Positions 22,974-31,681 of a DNA stretch of 64,000 nt are shown here, piece after piece. The stretch is taken from the NCBI GenBank assembly GCA_021848145.1, contig JAJZMX010000001.1, positions 1 to 64,000 of the forward strand. Direction: 5' to 3'. The translations under genes were made by a program, and so were the position numbers. Position 1 is the first letter of the stretch, and each line of letters begins with the position of its first letter. This DNA is from a bacterium. GTDB taxonomy: Bacteria; Patescibacteriota; Saccharimonadia; Saccharimonadales; UBA4665. The notes under the pieces were generated by a model. That model worked only from the letters and a program-made list of their open reading frames with translations, did no database searches and had not been told where the DNA came from.

Positions 22974-24125
22974 CTAAACTATTGTTCTTCTAATGCTTTC
23001 ATTAGTTCGAGTCAGTAAGTGGTAGGCAAATAACCCATATTTATCAGAGTAGTTTTGTATAGAATTTAGTTTGTTGTCCTTACTGACAACACAGACTTTA
23101 TCTCCAACACTTAATTTGGTTCCTGAGATGTCTATCATTGTGTGGTTCATGCAAACTCTGCCTCTTATTGGTAGCTTAGTTTGATTGAAGGTGAAGAAGC
23201 CTTTGTCGCTCAACTCCCTTGGCACCCATTCGTAGTACCCGAGTGGTAATGCTGCTATCTTACGCTCTGAGTCTGCTTTATATATTCCGTTATAGCTTAC
23301 TCTTTCGCCAGGCTTTAAATCCAATACTTTTATTATTGTACTTTGTATTTCCATGGCCGGCCTTAAATCAGTAAGTTTTGAATAGTTGTTATCGGTTTTT
23401 TCTAAAGGGTTTATTCCATATAAGCCAATACCAACTCTTAAAACGTTCGCATATTTGCTCTTGGTTTTAGCACTTCCTGCACTTTGGGCAATATGAATAT
23501 ATTTAGGATTGAATCCAATTTTATGAATTTGAGCTACTGCCTTATCGAAAACCTTAATCTGCATATCTGTATAGGAATCGTCCGGATTATCGGCATCTGC
23601 TAAATGGGACATCACGCCTTCTAGCTCAAGGTTTTTGTATTTACTCAAGGTTTCTAAATAGCTTTTTATTTCATTTGGGTTTATGCCCAGGCGGTTCATG
23701 CCCGTATTTATTTCAACGTGTACCTTAAAGTTTCTACCATCTTCACCGAGTGCCTTAAGGCTGTCCTGATCCTGTATGACATATGAGCACTTTTTGTTAT
23801 CAAGGAGCTTTATGTTGCCTGGGAGTATATACCCCATAACGAGAATCTTGTGTTTAGTGAGGTTCATTATTTTATGTGCTTCGAAATAGCCATCAATGTC
23901 AATAAATTCACATTGGGAATCGTTTAGTATTTCTGCAATTTGCCTTAATCCATGCCCATAAGCGTTGGATTTTAGCACTGCTGAGATATAACAATCTGGG
24001 TTGAGGGATTTAAAGACATTTAGATTATGAATAATATTTTCTTTATAAATACGAACTTCATTAAGCACTTGGTACTTTCTGGTATGCATCTTAACGCTGG
24101 TCTGGTCAAAAATCTTTCTAAGCAT
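22974..24125 (-). CDS. alr: Alanine racemase
   Basis: This PLP enzyme interconverts L- and D-alanine for peptidoglycan. The PLP-binding lysine lies in AVLKSNAYGHGL near residue 48. The glycine-rich binding strand and RVGIGLYGINP, which carries the PLP-side residues, follow. The catalytic tyrosine from the other subunit is expected in the C-terminal barrel (SYNGIYKADSERKIAALPLG region). About 383 residues from the ATG at 24125 is a normal length. The frame could start 39 nt further upstream, but the added residues do not look conserved. It is a single-gene unit. D-Ala synthesis implies the cell makes or remodels its own wall. Confidence 0.93.
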   Translation of the reverse strand: MLRKIFDQTSVKMHTRKYQVLNEVRIYKENIIHNLNVFKSLNPDCYISAVLKSNAYGHGLRQIAEILNDSQCEFIDIDGYFEAHKIMNLTKHKILVMGYILPGNIKLLDNKKCSYVIQDQDSLKALGEDGRNFKVHVEINTGMNRLGINPNEIKSYLETLSKYKNLELEGVMSHLADADNPDDSYTDMQIKVFDKAVAQIHKIGFNPKYIHIAQSAGSAKTKSKYANVLRVGIGLYGINPLEKTDNNYSKLTDLRPAMEIQSTIIKVLDLKPGERVSYNGIYKADSERKIAALPLGYYEWVPRELSDKGFFTFNQTKLPIRGRVCMNHTMIDISGTKLSVGDKVCVVSKDNKLNSIQNYSDKYGLFAYHLLTRTNESIRRTIV

Positions 24126-24200
24126 AAATAAATCATAGCGTATTTTTAAGAATACAAGATTCAAAGGCTATATATTGCTATAAGCAAAAAATGTTTAATT

Positions 24201-24209
24201 TGGTAAACT
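24201..24209 (+). promoter_or_regulatory. Extended -10 for leaderless VIT1/CCC1 gene
   Basis: TGG plus TAAACT (24204-24209) ends 7 nt before the GTG start at 24216, so the transcript would begin with the start codon. Confidence 0.5.
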
Positions 24210-24215
24210 ACTGCT

Positions 24216-24923
24216 GTGGCAAAGAAGGAAGAAACAGATCTCAAGAAGCATGAGCCCCATAATAGGGGAACTCGTCTTTCTGAAGTTATTTTAGGCGGCC
24301 AGGATGGTTTAGTTAGTATTCTGGGGCTGCTACTTGGGTTAACGGCCGCAACTAATAGCACAAGAGTCATTATTGCCGGTGGATTAGCGACAATTATCGC
24401 AGAAACACTTTCAATGGGTGCAGTTGCCTATACATCTATGATGGCCGACAGAGATCATTATGATGCTGAACGTGCCCGTGAATTTAGAGAGATAAAAGAA
24501 GCACCAGAACAGGAACGGCAAGAGATTGAAGATATATATGCATCTAAGGGTTTTAGTGGAGGCTTATTAAACGAGATAGTGGATCATATTACTAAAAATG
24601 AAGATTTATGGGTGGACACCATGATGCGGGAAGAGCTTGAGTTGCGGCCAATCAATAAAAATGACGTATATAAATATGCCTTTATTGTTGGAGTTTCGAC
24701 TTTAGCAGGAGCCTTTCTACCGTTAATTCCATACTTCTTCCTAAGGCCATCACTAGCAATTATTATCTCAGCTGTATTATCAGCATTGGTTCTAGCCGGC
24801 ATTGGTAGCTACAAAGCTAAAATAAATCTAAGTAGTCAGATCAAGAATATATTGGAAATGGTTTTAATTGGCATGGGTGCGGCTATTGCTGGATATGCCA
24901 TTGGTCTTCTCTTTAAACAATAA
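24216..24923 (+). CDS. VIT1/CCC1 family iron or manganese transporter
   Basis: The 235-residue membrane protein has the VIT1/CCC1 pattern. RLSEVILGGQDGLVSILGLL is the conserved first segment with the metal-path Asp. It is followed by GLATIIAETLSMGAVAYTSM, then a cytoplasmic acidic helical insert (AEREF-type, many Glu) that in this family binds metal, then three more membrane segments. Members move Fe2+ or Mn2+ out of the cytoplasm using the proton gradient. The start is GTG at 24216, directly after an extended -10 box. There is no ferritin gene nearby. Confidence 0.9.
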   Translation: MAKKEETDLKKHEPHNRGTRLSEVILGGQDGLVSILGLLLGLTAATNSTRVIIAGGLATIIAETLSMGAVAYTSMMADRDHYDAERAREFREIKEAPEQERQEIEDIYASKGFSGGLLNEIVDHITKNEDLWVDTMMREELELRPINKNDVYKYAFIVGVSTLAGAFLPLIPYFFLRPSLAIIISAVLSALVLAGIGSYKAKINLSSQIKNILEMVLIGMGAAIAGYAIGLLFKQ

Positions 24924-24976
24924 AGGGTAGTAATTTTTACTGCTGTATTCTTAACTAAATTGATAGTTTTGTATAC

Positions 24977-25303
24977 ATGAGCAATACGAATCACGACTCT
25001 GGTGGACAAATCTTTGCGGCTTTTATTACTGGTGCAGCGGTTGGTATGGTTACGGCACTCTTGGTTGCTCCAAAAAGTGGTGACGAGGCTAGGGAAGATA
25101 TTAAAGATACTCTGAATAGGATAAAAGAAACTATTTCAAATAAAGTGGAGGATACTAAAAGTAGTACTAAGTCTAAGATCAATGAGGCTATTGAAACAAC
25201 TAAAGTTGCAGCCAAGGAAAGTAAGCGAGCAGCCGAAGTAGCTAAAGAACGGGTAAAAAATAAGCAGAAAGTTAACAAAGACTACAACGGAGAAGAAAAA
25301 TAG
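24977..25303 (+). CDS. YtxH-like small membrane protein
   Basis: The 108-residue protein has one glycine-rich membrane segment (IFAAFITGAAVGMVTALLVA) followed directly by APKSGDEAREDIKDTL, the classic YtxH/DUF948-type junction. A long basic helical tail ends in AKERVKNKQK. Members are stress- or envelope-associated with unknown mechanism. It overlaps the next small membrane gene by 1 nt (TAGTG), so they form an operon with the YihY-like gene. Confidence 0.85.
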   Translation: MSNTNHDSGGQIFAAFITGAAVGMVTALLVAPKSGDEAREDIKDTLNRIKETISNKVEDTKSSTKSKINEAIETTKVAAKESKRAAEVAKERVKNKQKVNKDYNGEEK

Positions 25304-25512
25304 TGAGTACTCTTGAAACGGCTACCGCCTATTCGGTTCTAATTTACACCTCTCTAATGATTATTTTTTTAATATTTGGAATTATTCTGGTATTAGCCGT
25401 AAAGAGCAAAGTTAATAAGGCAAAAAAGAATGTTAAGGAGAAGTTGAATATTGCCACCAATATCCCATATATTGTGCAAGAGGTAATAAAAGCGATTAAA
25501 AGCTCAAAGTGA
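25303..25512 (+). CDS. Small single-pass membrane protein, 69 aa
   Basis: A GTG start overlaps the YtxH-like stop by 1 nt. One hydrophobic segment (SLMIIFLIFGIILVLAVKSK) is followed by a lysine-rich amphipathic tail. It is reminiscent of DUF948-like partners of YtxH, but too short to assign. It is co-translated with its neighbours, and the next gene starts 1 nt after its stop. Confidence 0.7.
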   Translation: MSTLETATAYSVLIYTSLMIIFLIFGIILVLAVKSKVNKAKKNVKEKLNIATNIPYIVQEVIKAIKSSK

Positions 25513-25513
25513 C

Positions 25514-26548
25514 ATGACTCAATTTGTCGGCAAGGTTAGCTTAGAGTATATCGATTCGAAGCAGGCCAAGAATATTCTTGGAAAAATTCAGATAAAAATA
25601 GATGACTTCCAGTTAAAAAGAAGATATCTTAGTTTTATTTATTCTGTGTACAAAAAGTACGGTCAGGACAAAGGCGGCTACCAGTCGGCTTTAATTGCGT
25701 ACTATGGATTTTTGTCCTTCTTTCCTTTGCTAGTGGCAATATTGTCCGTCGCTCAATTATCCATTCTAAGAAGCCAGCATTTAAGGTCTGATGTATTGAA
25801 GGCTTTAAATACTTATTTACCTATAGCGGGTAAGCAGCTTCAAAACCAAGTACACACCAAACAGGGCGCCAGCTTGGCTCTAGGTATAAGCTTATTATTA
25901 ACAATCTATGGTTCTAGAGGAGTTGCCAATTCTATTCAAAGCGCAATGAATCATATATGGCAAGTACCAATGGCGTTGCGTGCTGGGTTTCCAAAGGACG
26001 CCATCCGATCTATTGAAATCATATTTATTGGTGGTTTTGGTTTTATTGTTAGTGGCATTCTATCTTCCTATGCAGCTGGCTTGCATGATCCTACTTACAT
26101 GCGTTTATTGACGTTCCTCGGAAGCTTAATAGTTATCTTTGTGTCACTAATGATTGTATTTAAGCTTAGTGTTTCAACTATGCATAGCTACAAGGATTTT
26201 CTTTATGGCTCTATAGTTGCTGCAATTGGCTTACAGATAGTACAGCTACTAGCCGGGTTTTTAATCACTCATGAATTAAGGCACTTCAACTCTCTATACG
26301 GGAGCCTGGGTTTAGTGTTCGTAGTGCTCTTCTGGATATATTTACAGGCTAGAATTTTGTTGTACGCGTCTGAATTTGACACTGTAAGGGTCTTAAAACT
26401 ATGGCCACGGAGTTTTACTGGGTTTAGGCTTACTGAAGCAGACAAGCTCGCCTTAACTCAATATGTGCGGCGTGAAATATATATTGACCCAAAGAAAGAG
26501 GATGTTGGCATCCGTATAAGCACAGAAAAAAACAATAGGCGAAGTTAA
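25514..26548 (+). CDS. YihY/BrkB family inner-membrane protein
   Basis: This 344-residue integral membrane protein has about six hydrophobic segments. The hallmark is YQSALIAYYGFLSFFPLLVA near residue 55 and the later YGSLGLVFVVLFWIYLQARI. The family was once called RNase BN by mistake; its actual role is an unresolved membrane function. An amphipathic N-terminal extension (about 40 residues) and a charged C-terminal tail (RREIYIDPKKEDVGIR) are cytoplasmic. The gene ends a three-gene operon. Confidence 0.9.
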   Translation: MTQFVGKVSLEYIDSKQAKNILGKIQIKIDDFQLKRRYLSFIYSVYKKYGQDKGGYQSALIAYYGFLSFFPLLVAILSVAQLSILRSQHLRSDVLKALNTYLPIAGKQLQNQVHTKQGASLALGISLLLTIYGSRGVANSIQSAMNHIWQVPMALRAGFPKDAIRSIEIIFIGGFGFIVSGILSSYAAGLHDPTYMRLLTFLGSLIVIFVSLMIVFKLSVSTMHSYKDFLYGSIVAAIGLQIVQLLAGFLITHELRHFNSLYGSLGLVFVVLFWIYLQARILLYASEFDTVRVLKLWPRSFTGFRLTEADKLALTQYVRREIYIDPKKEDVGIRISTEKNNRRS

Positions 26549-26705
26549 GTCTTTTTTAATATTTGAAAATTAAAGAACCTTAATAAGTATTATGGTAATG
26601 CTATTGTCACTATTCTACCCTTTAATTAAGGAAATATAGTGGCAGCTAACACTATGCCCTGTGGGTTAATAAATCCAGTCTTTTAATATTTATTTTTTAA
26701 ATCGA

Positions 26706-26735
26706 TTGCTGGAAATTTTTCTTGTTGCCTATAAT
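26706..26735 (+). promoter_or_regulatory. Promoter of the type IV secretion-like operon
   Basis: TTGCTG (26706-26711) and TATAAT (26730-26735) are spaced by 18 nt. GAGG lies about 7 nt before the ATG at 26762. The preceding 150 bp from 26549 contains no other gene. Confidence 0.65.
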
Positions 26736-26761
26736 CCGCCTAAATTAAAGCGAGGTAGGGG

Positions 26762-27118
26762 ATGTTGAAGTTCAAGCACAAGTTATTAAAAGTAGCCAAT
26801 TTTTTTGTTATAGGACTTTTGCCACTCTTAATACCCAATACGGTTTTTGCGGCAACCGGGAACTTGGGGCAAATAGATAATTTTATAAAAAGCGTAATTA
26901 CTGCTTTAACTGGAATAGCTGGATTAATCGCTACCGCTTTTTTTGTTATAGGCGGCTTTAAATACATTACTAGTTCAGGCAATCCGCATAATTTAGAGCA
27001 TGCTAAACGGACAATTATATTTTCGGCACTTGGACTAGCTATAGCAATAGCGGCATTTGTATTGAGCAATATAGTTACTAGTCTAGCTAGCTCAGCTTTT
27101 GGGGTGGTAAGGCTTTGA
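26762..27118 (+). CDS. VirB2/TrbC-like pilin subunit
   Basis: The 118-residue protein has a cleavable-looking signal (KVANFFVIGLLPLLIPNTVF, then AATG) and two membrane segments. The second is separated from the first by a short basic loop (SGNPHNLEHAKRT), the topology of VirB2/TrbC pilins. The phrase FVIGGFKYITSSGNP is a very common VirB2-like motif in CPR T4SS clusters. It is the first gene of the operon and its stop overlaps the next start (TGATG). It would form the extracellular pilus or channel subunit. Confidence 0.85.
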   Translation: MLKFKHKLLKVANFFVIGLLPLLIPNTVFAATGNLGQIDNFIKSVITALTGIAGLIATAFFVIGGFKYITSSGNPHNLEHAKRTIIFSALGLAIAIAAFVLSNIVTSLASSAFGVVRL

Positions 27119-28404
27119 TGGGACATTCTCCTGTTATAAACAATTTTGTTGCACCTATTGTTAGTTCCATGGCAGTCCTGGCAAGCTTGTTGTGTGCCTT
27201 TTTCATAGTATGGGGCGGGCTGTCATACATAACTAGTTCTGGTGACCCCAAAAAACTACAGCGAGCCAAGAGAATGTTAATAAGGTCTCTAATTGGACTT
27301 GTGATCGTATTGTCTGCTTCTGCGGTAAGCCTGATTTTAAGTCACACCTATAATGCGGCTTTGAGTGGCAGTACAAACCATCTGCCCGTATTGAGTTCTA
27401 TTAAGACAGCTCCAAGTGGTGGCGGATTGGTTGGAGTATTAATTAAAGCTATAACTGGAGTATTAGTAGATGTAATAAAGGCTGCTGCCAAACCGTTTAT
27501 TTTAGCTTTAAATTATTTTACCAAATCTACACCACTACTAACTCACAACTCAAGCGTTACCCATTTATGGCTAATTAGTACAGGCATAGCTGACGGGCTT
27601 CTAGCTCTAGTAATATGTCTACTTGGTTTTCATGTGATGGGCGGTCAACACCTAGGTATTGGTGAGGTTAGTCTATCTACTATTTTGCCACAATTACTTT
27701 TTGCCTTCATTTTAATCAACACGTCCATATATGTGCTTGATGGAGCAATCGAACTTTCTAATGTCATGATTGGTGCGGTCAGGTCTTCAATTGGTCAGAC
27801 TACGCCATGGCATGAATTACTAAAAGTAATTTCAGGGGCTTCAGGTTATAGTCTTGCCGCATTAATAATATTTGTAATTTTTATAGTTTTTGCAGCAATT
27901 CTGCTTATTTACTACATTGGTCGTATTGTGGTGCTTTATTTGGGAGCGATATTAGCTCCCATTGTTGTGTTGTTATGGCTGATACCGGGTTTCAGGGATT
28001 TTGCGGAAAATGCACTTAAGGCATATTTGTCCACCGTCTTTGTACTGTTCGTTCATGTAATAATTTTAAGTCTCGCCGGATCATTGTTTGCGGGAGTCGT
28101 TTCCAGGGGCAACAATCCGGATCCGGTTATGTCTCTATTGTTGGGCTTGGCGACGCTTATTGCGCTAATAAAGACGCAGGGAGTGTTAATGCAATTAAAT
28201 TACGCAAGTATTGGTCCACGAACCGCCCGGCGTTTAGGGGGAAGCTTTATTAATGGCGTCAGTTATCTTGCCTTAAGCACTCGATACGTTTATGCCGGTG
28301 CGGTTAATCAAATCGCTAATAGCACCAACAATAAAATGCCCGAGGTAAAGTCGAAAACATTCCAGCAGCCAGGGAAAGCGAAAGAAATAAGGGAGCAAAA
28401 ATGA
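27118..28404 (+). CDS. VirB2-like plus VirB6/TrbL-like fusion protein
   Basis: The 428-residue polytopic membrane protein has a front part (residues 1-80) that repeats the VirB2-like pattern: FIVWGGLSYITSSGDPKKLQ, then a basic loop and a second hydrophobic segment. After a linker (about 90-140) come five or six membrane segments with SAASSG-type loops and the LYLGAILAPIVVLLWLIPGF element typical of VirB6/TrbL channel proteins. The fusion of a pilin-like domain to a VirB6-like one is unusual. ATG 27118 shares its first base with the previous stop; the TTG at 27115 is an alternative. The next gene overlaps by 4 nt. Confidence 0.75.
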   Translation: MGHSPVINNFVAPIVSSMAVLASLLCAFFIVWGGLSYITSSGDPKKLQRAKRMLIRSLIGLVIVLSASAVSLILSHTYNAALSGSTNHLPVLSSIKTAPSGGGLVGVLIKAITGVLVDVIKAAAKPFILALNYFTKSTPLLTHNSSVTHLWLISTGIADGLLALVICLLGFHVMGGQHLGIGEVSLSTILPQLLFAFILINTSIYVLDGAIELSNVMIGAVRSSIGQTTPWHELLKVISGASGYSLAALIIFVIFIVFAAILLIYYIGRIVVLYLGAILAPIVVLLWLIPGFRDFAENALKAYLSTVFVLFVHVIILSLAGSLFAGVVSRGNNPDPVMSLLLGLATLIALIKTQGVLMQLNYASIGPRTARRLGGSFINGVSYLALSTRYVYAGAVNQIANSTNNKMPEVKSKTFQQPGKAKEIREQK

Positions 28405-28895
28405 AAACAACCATTATTCCTGCGCAGATTACATCCATTGAAGATACGATTGCCGCCAACCTCACTCTAACCCAAATCATTTTACTTATATTACCCGTCT
28501 TTTTATCGGCAATAATTTTTTCTTTGCTACCACCGTTTATTCATATACGGCTATATAAATTAGTATTGATAGCGATAATGTCCATACCGTTAGCCCTGCT
28601 GGCCTTAAGGATAAATGGTCAAGTATTGCTAAAACTAATCATAGTTATTGTTAATTACTGTGCAAGGCCGAAGCTTTACTTATTAACCAATCAGGTTAAA
28701 TCTGAGATTGAACAAATAGAACCGGAAGTTGTTAATGCACCTAAACTCCATATTACTACGCTTCAAAGTAATAATAGACCAAGTCATGTAACGCCAGCCC
28801 AAATGGTACTGCTAGCTGATGTTTTAGAGAATAAAAAAGTACTGTTTTTCACTAATAGCGAAGGACGATTAAATGCAATTATTCAAAACAAGTGA
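28401..28895 (+). CDS. PrgI/VirB3-like membrane protein
   Basis: This 164-residue protein has the PrgI layout: a short N-terminal strand region (IIPAQITSIEDTIAANLTLT), two close membrane segments (QIILLILPVFLSAIIFSLLP and LYKLVLIAIMSIPLALLALR), a third weak hydrophobic stretch, and a cytoplasmic tail. PrgI proteins are the VirB3 equivalents in Gram-positive and CPR T4SS and connect to VirB4. It overlaps the VirB6-like gene by 4 nt and the next gene by 23 nt. Confidence 0.75.
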   Translation: MKTTIIPAQITSIEDTIAANLTLTQIILLILPVFLSAIIFSLLPPFIHIRLYKLVLIAIMSIPLALLALRINGQVLLKLIIVIVNYCARPKLYLLTNQVKSEIEQIEPEVVNAPKLHITTLQSNNRPSHVTPAQMVLLADVLENKKVLFFTNSEGRLNAIIQNK

Positions 28896-29490
28896 TGGCG
28901 CTAAGAAGCAAATAGACATCAAGTTTGTGCAGGAAGGAATACTTGCTATATCTAATTTCCGGTATCGTAGCGTGATCGAAACTTCATCCATAAATTTTGA
29001 ACTTAAAAGTGAAGCCGAACAGGATGCACTTACTGAAAATTACCAGAATTTTCTTAATGGATTAGGGAGTTGTTTGCAAATTATTGTTAGAACCAGGGAA
29101 ATTGATCTAGATAATTACTTGCACGATATATCTTACAAATCCAAACTAGAAGAATCCGACGTTTGGCGCAACCAGTTACAGAGTTACGGAGCTTACGTTA
29201 GAGGTCTCGTCGACGTAAATAAAATACTTAGTCGAAGTTTCTATGTAGTTATTCCTTATGACTCTGATCAAAAACATGATTTCGAAAATGTAAAAGAGCA
29301 ACTAAACCTGAGAACAGACATTATCTCCAAGGGGCTTCAGCGCTTAGGAATGCACACTAAGCAACTCAGCAGCATTGAAATTTTGACTCTTTTTTATAGC
29401 TTCTATAATCCTAAGCAAGCAAAATGCCAGCCTATGACAAATGCCATCTTAAACCATATGCACGACTTATTCGTGGAGGCAAAAAAATGA
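28873..29490 (+). CDS. TraC/VirB4 N-terminal-like protein
   Basis: The 205-residue soluble protein resembles the N-terminal (non-ATPase) domain of TraC/VirB4 proteins: DIKFVQEGILAISNFRYRSV, then SFYVVIPYDSDQK and LNLRTDIISKGLQRLGMHTK, with the typical end in LSSIEILTLFYSFYNPKQAK. The ATPase portion is supplied by the next gene, so VirB4 appears split in two. The start overlaps the PrgI gene, with GAAGGACG as ribosome site. It would sit between the membrane channel and the ATPase. Confidence 0.75.
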   Translation: MQLFKTSDGAKKQIDIKFVQEGILAISNFRYRSVIETSSINFELKSEAEQDALTENYQNFLNGLGSCLQIIVRTREIDLDNYLHDISYKSKLEESDVWRNQLQSYGAYVRGLVDVNKILSRSFYVVIPYDSDQKHDFENVKEQLNLRTDIISKGLQRLGMHTKQLSSIEILTLFYSFYNPKQAKCQPMTNAILNHMHDLFVEAKK

Positions 29491-31190
29491 AGTTACCATA
29501 TGTAAATAACAACTCCAGCACATGTATAAGTTTGGGCGAACAAGATCCCCTCAACTTAATTAGCTATTCGGGACTAGAAGAACAAAAAGACCATTTAGTT
29601 ATTGACGGACAATACGTCAGGGTAATGTATATATCTGGATATCCATATAATGCCCACTCGGGTTGGTTGGACGGCCTAGTAAAATTTAACCACAACATAG
29701 ACATATCCTTCCATATCGAAGAGATAAATTCAGCACTCGCGCTTCCTAAGCTTCAAAGGAAAATTACTGAACTTGAATCAACTAAACGAGCCATGATTAA
29801 ATCTGGCCGTATTGTTGGCACTGACATTACCGATCCCCTAGATTCAGCACAGGAATTGAAGAGCAAAATACAGCGTGGGCAGGAAAAATTATTTCAACTT
29901 TCTATATATATTGCTCTATTCGCCGATTCTCTTGAAGGCCTGAATAAGCTAAGCCAGATACTAGAAACATCGCTTGCCACAAAGTTGTTTTTCACAAAAA
30001 TTGCACGATACCAGCAGCTTGACTCAATGCAATCTGTATTGCCTAGAGCAGAAGACAAACTTAGTCAGAAACGTAACTTAGATAGCAGTTCAGCCGCACT
30101 TAGTTTTCCGTTTATGTCATCAGAATTAGTACAAGAAAATGGCATTCTCTACGGCATTAATAAGTCAAACAATTCTTTAGTGATGTTGGATCGTTTCAGT
30201 CTCAATAATGCTAACAGTATAACTTTTGCTCAATCAGGAAGCGGTAAAAGTTATGCCACCAAGGTAGAGATCCTAAGACAGTTAATGCTCGAAACGGACG
30301 TTATTGTTATTGATCCAGAAAGAGAATACCTAAAACTTGCAGAGTCTGTAGGAGGTACTTCGATAAAACTATCGGCTAATACTAACCAACATATTAATCC
30401 CTTCGACTTAGGTATTAATATAAGCGACAAAGCTGTCTTAAATGAGCATATTCAGGACTTGATCCAAATAGTATCGTTAATGGCTGGAGGCTTGAGTGCT
30501 CAAGAAATTAGCATAGTTGACAGTGCCATTATGTCTACTTATGAGCAGGCAGACGGTAAGGAAGCTACGATTAAGGACTTTTATGATCAATTGCTAAAAC
30601 AAGGTGAGTTAAGATTAGCGCAAAGAATTGAAAGATACACCAGCGGATCTCTCGCGAATGTCTTTAATCACGTTACCGACATAAACCTTAACAACAGACT
30701 GGTAGTATTTGATATTAAAGATCTCCAGGACTCTATTAGGCAACTTATGATGGTAATAATTGCGAATTACGTCCAGCACAGGGTCAAACAACAGCCTAAA
30801 AAAAGACTTCTAGTTATTGATGAAGGTTGGTTATTACTAGAACACGAACAAAGTGGTCATTTTGTTGCTGGGCTTGTTAGAAGAGCGCGTAAGTACTGGC
30901 TTGGTGTGGCAATCATATCTCAACAGGCGAATGACTTCCTAACAAGTGAATATGGCAGGGCAATAGCCTCACAGAGTGCATTACGTATCTTAATGAGACA
31001 AGATTCTACCACCATTGAAAACGTAGCGAAGGAATTTCAATTGAGTGAATATGAGCAAGGTTTTTTATTAACCTGTGACCGTGGTGATGCATTAATTATT
31101 GCCGATTTAAACCACGTTGCTTTAAGCGTGGTTGCTTCTGAAAACGAACACCCTCTAATAACCACTGATCCAAGTGAGGTTTATGGTTAA
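29487..31190 (+). CDS. VirB4-like conjugation/secretion ATPase
   Basis: The 567-residue motor ATPase drives pilus assembly or substrate transfer. The N-terminal 200 residues are a VirB4-like domain. Walker A AQSGSGKSYA lies near residue 250 and Walker B LLVIDEGWLLL near 442. Later come the RRARKYWLGVAIISQQANDF arm and QSALRILMRQD, all hallmarks of VirB4/TraC. I use the ATG at 29487 (GGAGG upstream, ATGA overlap with the previous stop) rather than the longer frame from 29424. No VirD4 coupling protein, VirB11 or relaxase is in the window, so export of pilin or DNA uptake is as likely as classical conjugation. Confidence 0.93.
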   Translation: MKLPYVNNNSSTCISLGEQDPLNLISYSGLEEQKDHLVIDGQYVRVMYISGYPYNAHSGWLDGLVKFNHNIDISFHIEEINSALALPKLQRKITELESTKRAMIKSGRIVGTDITDPLDSAQELKSKIQRGQEKLFQLSIYIALFADSLEGLNKLSQILETSLATKLFFTKIARYQQLDSMQSVLPRAEDKLSQKRNLDSSSAALSFPFMSSELVQENGILYGINKSNNSLVMLDRFSLNNANSITFAQSGSGKSYATKVEILRQLMLETDVIVIDPEREYLKLAESVGGTSIKLSANTNQHINPFDLGINISDKAVLNEHIQDLIQIVSLMAGGLSAQEISIVDSAIMSTYEQADGKEATIKDFYDQLLKQGELRLAQRIERYTSGSLANVFNHVTDINLNNRLVVFDIKDLQDSIRQLMMVIIANYVQHRVKQQPKKRLLVIDEGWLLLEHEQSGHFVAGLVRRARKYWLGVAIISQQANDFLTSEYGRAIASQSALRILMRQDSTTIENVAKEFQLSEYEQGFLLTCDRGDALIIADLNHVALSVVASENEHPLITTDPSEVYG

Positions 31191-31669
31191 TGAGAAGAAT
31201 TACTTTTTTGGCATTAGGAATAGTTTTATTCGTAATGTTTTTGCCCGTTATAGCAATAATAAGCGTTACTAATATTAGTGCTCTTACTACAGTTGCTATT
31301 AGTATTTTTTCTGGTCCAAAAAATCCAAGCGATAATTACGATTACGGAGAATGCACTTATTGGGTTGCATTAAAACGTATACAAATCGGTGAGCCAGTAC
31401 CAAATACTTGGGGAAATGCAATTACCTGGGCAATTAGGGCGGCTGCTGACGGCTATATTGTTAATCATATACCGAGCTTTGGGGCGATAATGCAAGACCC
31501 AAATGCACCCGGAGGACTTGGCCATGTAGCATTTGTTGAAAGTGTAAATAAGTCCACAGGACAGTGGACTATATCGGAAATGAATAGGGTTGGGTGGGAT
31601 GAGGTAGATAAAAGAACGTTAACTGCCAGCGATGCTTCGAAGTACTATTTTATCCATCAAAAGCTATGA
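31190..31669 (+). CDS. CHAP-domain peptidoglycan amidase, exported
   Basis: The 159-residue protein has an N-terminal membrane segment (residues about 5-28) and a CHAP domain. The catalytic Cys is Cys55 in DYGECTYWVA and the His is His112 in GHVAFVES; the polar partner is likely in SEMNRVGWDE near 135. CHAP enzymes cut peptide bonds in peptidoglycan. At the end of a T4SS operon it probably opens the wall for the channel, a job done by VirB1-type transglycosylases elsewhere. Its ATG overlaps the VirB4 stop by 1 nt. Confidence 0.88.
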   Translation: MRRITFLALGIVLFVMFLPVIAIISVTNISALTTVAISIFSGPKNPSDNYDYGECTYWVALKRIQIGEPVPNTWGNAITWAIRAAADGYIVNHIPSFGAIMQDPNAPGGLGHVAFVESVNKSTGQWTISEMNRVGWDEVDKRTLTASDASKYYFIHQKL

Positions 31670-31681
31670 AAAAGTAGTATT

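Noticed and set aside
26740-27126. A 128-codon minus-strand frame
   Set aside because: It is antisense to the VirB2-like pilin gene, which has a promoter, a ribosome site and a signal peptide.
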